Assembly: GCA_030039815.1 (NCBI GenBank)
Contig: JASHUW010000678.1
Span: 1 to 9,855, forward strand
From: Alphaproteobacteria bacterium
Lineage (GTDB): Bacteria; Pseudomonadota; Alphaproteobacteria; ATCC43930; CGMCC-115725
Direction: 5' to 3'
DNA: 9,855 bases
Below are positions 5,921 through 9,855 of the stretch, one piece after another (the stretch's first letter is position 1; each line of letters starts with the position of its first letter). The translations under genes were made by a program, and so were the position numbers. A model generated the notes under the pieces. That model was not told the origin of the DNA, searched no databases, and saw nothing but the letters and a program-made list of their open reading frames with translations.

Positions 5921-6844
5921 ACTCTCATAATGCACGCCGCGCTCGATGAGCCGGAACGAGATCAGCGATAGTGACAGCAGCGCCGCGACGCTGATCACCG
6001 TCGCGGCCGAGGCGAGGCCGGTGTCGTAATTCTGCGCGGCCTGCTGGTAGATGTAATAGAGCAAGAGGTTGGTCGCGTCCGACGGCCCGCCCTGCGTCAT
6101 CGTCACCACATGATCGACCTGGGTGATCGCATTGAGCAGCGCGATCGGCACGACAAAGCCGAAGGTGGGGCCAAGCAGCGGCAAGACGATGCTGCGCAGC
6201 CGCCGCCAGGCGCCGGCGCCATCGATCGTCGCCGCGTCGACCAGATCCTGCGGCACCCCGGCCAGCCCAGCCAGGAAGAACAGCATGTAATAACCGGTGT
6301 TCTTCCACACCGTGATCGCGATCACCGCGCCGAGCGCCAGATCGGTATCACCGAGCCAGTTGATCATCGGCACGCCGAGCTTGTGCAGATAGAAATCGAG
6401 GAGCCCGTCGCCCGGCAGGAAGATGAAGGTGAAGAGCGCCGCCGCCGCGACCAGCGGGATCAACAGCGGCATCACCACCAGCGTGCGCAGGACGGCCGTG
6501 AAGCGGTTGGTCTCGCGCAGCGCCAGGGCCAGCGCCAAGGCCAGCACCAGGCTCGGCACGATCGTGCCGAGCGCGTAGATAAGGTTGTTGAGCGCCGCGC
6601 GCGCGAAATGCGGATCGGCGAAGAGCCGCTGATAATTGCCGAAACCCAGCGCGTGGTCGCCGGCGAACCGGCCGACGATCAACGACCCCCCGATCACGCG
6701 CAGCACGGGCCCGTAAGTGAAGAGGCCGAGAAACAAGAGCGACGGCGCCAGCAATACGGCGACCGGCAACCAGCGATGGGAACGCCGCCGCGCTGCGGGC
6801 AACGGCGCCACGTCGGCGCCGATCGCGCGCTGTTCAATGATCAT
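5918..6844 (-). CDS. ABC transporter inner-membrane permease, UgpA-like (MalF-type)
   Basis: This 308-residue protein with about six membrane helices begins with a basic cytoplasmic tail (RRRSHRW, 20-25) and a first helix at 26-47. The EAA loop spans about 199-227 (QDLVDAATIDGAGAWRRLRS). MTQGGPSDATNLLLYYIYQ (249-267) matches the conserved TQGGP...YYIY segment of MalF/UgpA-type permeases. The frame is open to 6934, but I chose the ATG at 6844, where the family's usual N-terminus would begin, because the 90 bp upstream hold a Pho-box array and read as non-protein. The ribosome-binding site there is poor. GTG at 6856 is an alternative. It is the first gene of a permease-permease-binding protein operon without an ATPase gene. 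Pho control is inferred. Confidence 0.8.
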   Translation of the reverse strand: MIIEQRAIGADVAPLPAARRRSHRWLPVAVLLAPSLLFLGLFTYGPVLRVIGGSLIVGRFAGDHALGFGNYQRLFADPHFARAALNNLIYALGTIVPSLVLALALALALRETNRFTAVLRTLVVMPLLIPLVAAAALFTFIFLPGDGLLDFYLHKLGVPMINWLGDTDLALGAVIAITVWKNTGYYMLFFLAGLAGVPQDLVDAATIDGAGAWRRLRSIVLPLLGPTFGFVVPIALLNAITQVDHVVTMTQGGPSDATNLLLYYIYQQAAQNYDTGLASAATVISVAALLSLSLISFRLIERGVHYES

Positions 6845-6879
6845 GCTGTCGGTCACGCCCCGGTCTGTAGTGAGGCCCG

Positions 6880-6919
6880 ATGAAGCGCGGATGATAATTC
6901 GATGACGGGTTTGTGACAG
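6880..6919 (-). promoter_or_regulatory. Pho box with extended 11-bp half-site array
   Basis: Read toward the permease gene, CTGTCAC (6919-6913) and CCGTCAT (6908-6902) are separated by AAAC. This 7-4-7 direct repeat is close to the PhoB consensus CTGTCAT-N4-CTGTCAT. TTATCAT (6897-6891) and GCTTCAT (6886-6880) continue the same 11-bp pitch, giving four half-sites. The array ends 35 bp before the chosen start codon. PhoB bound here would be expected to activate the transporter operon under phosphate limitation. TATCAT (6896-6891) also resembles a -10. Spacing and orientation are observed; function is inferred. Confidence 0.65.
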
Positions 6920-6929
6920 CCCTACTTCC

Positions 6930-7053
6930 GTCATTCCCGCGCAATCCCCGGATCAAGTCCGGGGAGGAACCCACGAACACGGCCGGCGCAAGGCTGGCCC
7001 AGGTCCGCGTTCATGGGTTCCGGGTTCATCGCTGCGCGATGCCCCGGAATGAC
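6930..7053. repeat. palindromic intergenic repeat, copy 2 (longer form)
   Basis: GTCATTCC (6930-6937) pairs with GGAATGAC (7046-7053) at the ends. Inside are CCCCGGA-TCAAG-TCCGGGG (6946-6964), a long-range near-complement GAACCCACGAAC (6967-6978) with GTTCATGGGTTC (7009-7020), a GGCCGGC-GCAAG-GCTGGCC hairpin near 6981-6999, and ATCGC-TGC-GCGAT near 7028-7040. The TCAAG loop is shared with copy 1. It fills the gap between the glycosyltransferase stop and the Pho-box array, and the folded RNA may limit read-through into the transporter genes. Confidence 0.75.
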
Positions 7054-7063
7054 AGCGGGGAGG

Positions 7064-8122
7064 TCACATCCAGGCCAGGTGCCCGATGAACTGCTCGATC
7101 GAGGCCTGCCAACTGAACCGTGCGGCATGCTGCACGCAGCGCTCGCGCGGGATATCGAGCGCGGCACAAGCCGCGCGGCGCAAATCCTCGGCTATAATCC
7201 CGGCGCCGCTATCGCCGATCACGTCCGTGGGCCCAGCCGACGGGAAGGCAGCCACGGGCACGCCGCAAGCGAGCGCCTCGAGCAGCACCAGGCCGAAAGT
7301 CTCGGTGCGGCTCGGCAGCACCATGACATCGGCGGCGGCATAGTGGTGCACCAGTGCCTCTCCCGACTGCGCGCCGACGAAATGCACTTGCGGGTAGCGC
7401 CGCTTCATCGCGGCAAGCGACGGGCCATCGCCGACCACCAGCTTCGATCCCGGCAGGTCGAGATCGAGAAACGCAGGCAGGTTCTTCTCCACCGCGACCC
7501 GGCCGACGTAGAGGAAGACCGGCCGCGGGAGTTGGATCGCCGGCGCGCAACCGGGGCGGAACAGCATCGTATCGACGCCGCGCGTCCACGCGGCCAGGCG
7601 CTGGAAACCGCGCGCCGCAAGCTCGCGCCGCATCGTCTCGGTCGCGACCATGACGCCTTGCGACGGCGCGTGAAATCGCCTCAACGCCGCGTAGCTCCAA
7701 GCGAGCGGCAAGCCGCAGCGAGCGTGCAGGTATTCGGGGAAGCGCGTGTGATACGCCGTGGTAAACGGCCAATCGCGTTTCAGGCAGAAGGCGCGCCCGG
7801 CAAGGCCGAGCGGCCCTTCGGTCGCGATGTGCACGGCATGCGGCGCGAACGCCGCGAGGTGCCGCCCCAGCGCGCGCCCGGCGCCGATCGCCAGTCGGAT
7901 CGTCGAATATCCCGGACAGGGCATCGTGCGATAGCGGTCGGGGCCGAAGACCGCGGTTTCATGCCCCGCCAGGGCAAGGCCGTCGCATACCGCCGACAGC
8001 GTCCGCACCACGCCGTTGACTTGCGGGTGCCAGGCATCGGTGACGATCGCGATGCGCTTGCCGACTGAGGGCGACGGCGCCTCATCCAGCCAACCCGCAT
8101 CCGGGGCAAAGGCGACGCTCAT
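7064..8122 (-). CDS. GT4 glycosyltransferase, Agt-like (diacylglycerol glycosyltransferase)
   Basis: This 352-residue GT-B fold enzyme has an N-terminal acceptor-side domain with RIAIVTDAWHPQVNGVVRTL (23-42), an HIATEGPLG loop (98-106) and AYHTRFPEY (123-131). The C-terminal nucleotide-sugar domain has YVGRVAVEKN (205-214), VVGDGP (229-234) and the EX7E motif, E274 to E282, in ETFGLVLLE. All family hallmarks of GT4 are present. The immediate upstream gene is plcP, ending 9 bp before. The plcP-agt pair is the known phosphate-starvation lipid-remodelling module, in which Agt glucosylates or glucuronosylates diacylglycerol released by PlcP. The sugar donor cannot be read from the sequence. The enzyme is cytoplasmic or peripheral on the inner membrane. 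Other GT4 acceptors remain possible, but synteny makes the Agt reading likely. Confidence 0.85.
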   Translation of the reverse strand: MSVAFAPDAGWLDEAPSPSVGKRIAIVTDAWHPQVNGVVRTLSAVCDGLALAGHETAVFGPDRYRTMPCPGYSTIRLAIGAGRALGRHLAAFAPHAVHIATEGPLGLAGRAFCLKRDWPFTTAYHTRFPEYLHARCGLPLAWSYAALRRFHAPSQGVMVATETMRRELAARGFQRLAAWTRGVDTMLFRPGCAPAIQLPRPVFLYVGRVAVEKNLPAFLDLDLPGSKLVVGDGPSLAAMKRRYPQVHFVGAQSGEALVHHYAAADVMVLPSRTETFGLVLLEALACGVPVAAFPSAGPTDVIGDSGAGIIAEDLRRAACAALDIPRERCVQHAARFSWQASIEQFIGHLAWM

Positions 8123-8131
8123 GCGCGCGGG

Positions 8132-8992
8132 CTAGGGCTCCACCGCGACAAGGTCGGCGGCCTCGTGCACCGGCTCGTCGGCAAACAGCGGCAGCTCGGG
8201 GTAGAGCTGGTCGAACTCGCGCTTCTCGGTCCACGACACGATCTCGAGCCTGCCGTCGGCATGTTCGACGAGCGCGGTGCAGCTCTCGACCCAATCGCCG
8301 TCATTGCAATAGAGCACGCCGCCGAGGTCGCGAATTTCCGCGTGATGGATATGACCGCAGACCACCCCGTCAAGCCCGCGCCGGCGGGCCTCTTCGGAAA
8401 GCGCATCTGCAAAGGAACCAATATATTGCACGGCGTTCTTCACCTTCAGCTTCAAGTAGGCCGACAGCGACCAATATTCGTAGCCGAGCAGCCGGCGCAG
8501 CAGGTTGAAGTAGCGGTTGATGTAAAGCGCCGCGGTATAGGCGTTGTCGCCGAGTGCGGCGAGCCACTTCGCATGCTTCACGATCGTATCGAAGACGTCA
8601 CCGTGGATGACCAGCAGGCGGCGCCCGTCGGCGGTGACGTGCACCGCCTCGTCGAGCACCTCGACCCCGCCGAAATGCAGGAGCGCGTAGGGCCGCAGCC
8701 ATTCGTCGTGGTTGCCCGGCACATAGATGACGCGCGAGCCCTTGCGCACCATACGCAGCAATTTCTGCACGACGTCGTTATGGGTCTGCGGCCAGTACCA
8801 CGATTTCTTGAGCCGCCAGCCATCCACGATGTCGCCGACGAGATAGATGGTCTGCGCCTCGTTGTGGCGCAGGAAATCGATCAGGTACTCCGCCTTGCAA
8901 CCGCGCGTGCCGAGATGGATGTCACTGAGCCAGATCGTGCGGTAGCGGTTATGAACGTCGTCCGGCACGACGGGCGGCATCAAGTCGTTCAT
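8132..8992 (-). CDS. plcP: PlcP metallophosphoesterase (phospholipase C-type, phosphate-starvation lipid remodelling)
   Basis: This 286-residue calcineurin-like phosphoesterase has a complete set of metal ligands: SDIHLG (23-28), VGDIVDGWR (52-60), GNHDE (93-97), IHGD (129-132) and GHIHHAE (213-219). Segments such as TRGCKAEYLIDFLRHNEA (29-46) and KSWYWPQTHNDVVQKLLR (63-80) are characteristic of the PlcP group, often mislabelled UDP-2,3-diacylglucosamine diphosphatase (LpxH). Known PlcP removes the headgroup from phosphatidylcholine or phosphatidylethanolamine, leaving diacylglycerol. The start is the ATG at 8992, preceded by GGGAG. It shares ATGA with the stop of the methyltransferase gene, so the two are translationally coupled. 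The frame is open for 84 more codons upstream, but that part is antisense-like shadow inside the methyltransferase gene. LpxH-like activity is less likely given the glycosyltransferase downstream. Confidence 0.88.
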   Translation of the reverse strand: MNDLMPPVVPDDVHNRYRTIWLSDIHLGTRGCKAEYLIDFLRHNEAQTIYLVGDIVDGWRLKKSWYWPQTHNDVVQKLLRMVRKGSRVIYVPGNHDEWLRPYALLHFGGVEVLDEAVHVTADGRRLLVIHGDVFDTIVKHAKWLAALGDNAYTAALYINRYFNLLRRLLGYEYWSLSAYLKLKVKNAVQYIGSFADALSEEARRRGLDGVVCGHIHHAEIRDLGGVLYCNDGDWVESCTALVEHADGRLEIVSWTEKREFDQLYPELPLFADEPVHEAADLVAVEP

Positions 8993-9576
8993 TGTTTCTC
9001 CCGAGCGTTGGCGTCGGCCGGTTTGGAATAGGCCCACACTTGGGCGGGCGGCAGGTTGCGCCAGACATGCGCGATCCTTTCGCCGGCAATGCCGAGCGGT
9101 TCGACCGCGATTGGCGAGGCGAACGCATTGGTCATCTGCAGGAAGACTCCACCCGGTCCTAGCAGCGCCAGGCACGGCTCGACGATGGCGCGCTGTGCAG
9201 CCACCGAGAACCACTTGATCGGCAAGCTCGACACCACGGCGCAAAGCCGATCGATTCCCAGCTCGGCGAAATGCTCGTCGAGCGCGGTGGCGTCGCCGAC
9301 GATCGTGGCGATGCCTGGGAAGCTGCGTTGCAGCGCGGCGGCCAGGCTCGGCTCGCGTTCGAGCGCGATCAACCGGTGGCGGGGGCAGCCGGCCTGGAGC
9401 AGGCCGCGCGTCAGGCTACCCGTGCCGGCGCCCAACTCCAGCACCGGTCCTGGCCGGTCGAAATCAACCAGTTCGGCCATGACCTGAGCGAGCCGCTTGC
9501 TGCTCGGCGTCACCGCGGCGATCTGCAGCGGCTTTTGCAGCCACAGGCCGAAAAACAACGCATAGTCGCCGCGCAT
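8989..9576 (-). CDS. phospholipid N-methyltransferase-like class I SAM methyltransferase (COG3963 type)
   Basis: This 195-residue methyltransferase begins FFGLWLQKPLQIAAVTPSSK (8-27), the lead-in typical of PmtA-like and COG3963 proteins. SAM motif I is LELGAGTGSL (46-55), the acidic residue after strand 2 is in ALEREP (71-76), and GDATALD (94-100) is motif II. VVSSLPIKWF (114-123) replaces the usual NPPY-type motif, and the end is VWRNLPPAQVWAY (171-183), again typical of this group. Likely reaction: methylation of phosphatidylethanolamine toward phosphatidylcholine or a monomethyl/dimethyl form at the membrane surface. A related rRNA-dimethylase-like fold makes other substrates possible. 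It heads the operon with plcP, overlapping by ATGA. The ribosome-binding site is weak (ggatccgcATG), so the start is moderately sure. Confidence 0.78.
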   Translation of the reverse strand: MRGDYALFFGLWLQKPLQIAAVTPSSKRLAQVMAELVDFDRPGPVLELGAGTGSLTRGLLQAGCPRHRLIALEREPSLAAALQRSFPGIATIVGDATALDEHFAELGIDRLCAVVSSLPIKWFSVAAQRAIVEPCLALLGPGGVFLQMTNAFASPIAVEPLGIAGERIAHVWRNLPPAQVWAYSKPADANAREKQ

Positions 9577-9666
9577 GCGGATCCATCACAAGGTATCGAC
9601 GCGCGGGACGCTAGCAGAGGTGTGTTACACTTTTCGCACATCTACCTATGGTATTTGGCGTCTCGT

Positions 9667-9706
9667 GCGTCGTAAAATTGTCATGGCCGCGTGCCACGCT
9701 TGTCAT
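9667..9706 (+). promoter_or_regulatory. TTGTCAT direct repeats 22 bp apart, possible Pho-type or sigma-70 element
   Basis: TTGTCAT occurs at 9678-9684 and 9700-9706, 22 bp (two 11-bp steps) apart. Weak half-site-like words GCGTCGT (9667) and GCGTGCC (9689) fall on the same pitch. It lies in the divergent region between the methyltransferase gene and the right-edge gene. The orientation is toward the right-edge gene, only 20 bp before its start. TTGTCA-N17-TGTCAT could also act as a -35/-10 pair. This is a suggestion, much weaker than the Pho box at 6902-6919. Confidence 0.25.
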
Positions 9707-9726
9707 CGTCACAAAAGGGGGTGGCG

Positions 9727-9855
9727 ATGAGTTCCAAGCCCGAAGCGACGCACCAGCACGCCTTCAAGGCCGCCCTGTCGAAAGTCGCCGCGGCGAGCCG
9801 CCGGTTGCGGCGCCGCCGGGAGAAGCGCGCGCGGCCGGCATGGCTTCCCGGCCCA
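9727..9855 (+). CDS. N-terminal part of an unidentified gene, cut by the window edge
   Basis: The ATG at 9727 is preceded by a G-rich ribosome-binding site (aagggggtggcgATG) and opens a frame that runs to the window end, 43 codons. It begins MSSKPEATHQHAFKAALSKV, followed by AAASRRLRRRREKRARPAWLP. The Ala/Arg-rich, highly basic stretch is a short amphipathic tail of a kind that often precedes a first membrane helix or binds nucleic acid. No domain can be assigned. It is divergent from the methyltransferase-plcP-agt operon, with 150 bp between starts, so shared regulation is possible. Confidence 0.5.
   Translation, partial: MSSKPEATHQHAFKAALSKVAAASRRLRRRREKRARPAWLPGP

Noticed and set aside
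7049..7055. CTGTCAT on the minus strand, a perfect Pho half-site word
   Set aside because: It is part of the terminal arm of the palindromic repeat, and no partner half-site lies 11 bp away.
7013..8068. Open frame of 351 codons on the plus strand
   Set aside because: It is antisense to the glycosyltransferase, whose EX7E and other GT4 motifs are intact. The plus-strand product is His/Arg-rich with no domain.
8165..9031. Open frame of 288 codons on the plus strand
   Set aside because: It is antisense to plcP, which has all five phosphoesterase motifs. It is a shadow of GC codon bias.
8993..9244. Longer plcP start 84 codons upstream
   Set aside because: The extension overlaps the methyltransferase gene, lacks family resemblance and has no ribosome-binding site. 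The ATG at 8992 has GGGAG and the ATGA overlap.

Overview
This window looks like chromosome from a GC-rich alphaproteobacterium. The evidence is high GC with strong third-position G/C bias from about 2.5 kb onward, plcP/Agt-family genes of alphaproteobacterial type, and two copies of the palindromic intergenic repeat (GTCAT...CCGG-TCAAG-CCGG...ATGAC) that is common in that class and reads as 'MAGLDPAI...' when translated by chance. A GTTC-N7-GTTC element matching the alphaproteobacterial LexA consensus agrees with this. Genus cannot be decided from the sequence alone.

Layout. Positions 1-2.5 kb are an accessory-looking, less GC-rich stretch. It holds a small acidic protein of unknown function, a divergent two-domain HNH nuclease with a PUA-like N-terminus, a LexA-box-like element, a 45-bp tandem repeat with hairpins, a fragment resembling the start of a D-2-hydroxyacid dehydrogenase, and two small adjacent genes of unknown function. 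Positions 2.5-3.4 kb encode an exported SLT-type lytic transglycosylase with a C-terminal SPOR-like domain.

Positions 3.6-9.6 kb are all on the minus strand and form the core of the window. Read in the direction of transcription, they are: a COG3963-type phospholipid N-methyltransferase-like protein; PlcP, a metallophosphoesterase/phospholipase C; an Agt-like GT4 glycosyltransferase; then, after a palindromic repeat and a four-half-site Pho-box array, two ABC permeases and a UgpB-like substrate-binding protein. The methyltransferase stop and plcP start share ATGA, and the glycosyltransferase follows after 9 bp.

This reads as a phosphate-starvation membrane-remodelling locus. PlcP would remove phosphate-bearing headgroups from phospholipids, the glycosyltransferase would turn the diacylglycerol into a phosphorus-free glycolipid, and the Pho-box-preceded importer would scavenge a glycerol-phosphate-type or other organic substrate. 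No ABC ATPase gene is present. PlcP-Agt pairing is known from other alphaproteobacteria. The addition of the methyltransferase and the adjacent Pho-box-controlled Ugp-like importer is the most interesting feature of the window, and their functional link is inference. At the right edge a divergent gene begins, with only its first 43 codons visible.
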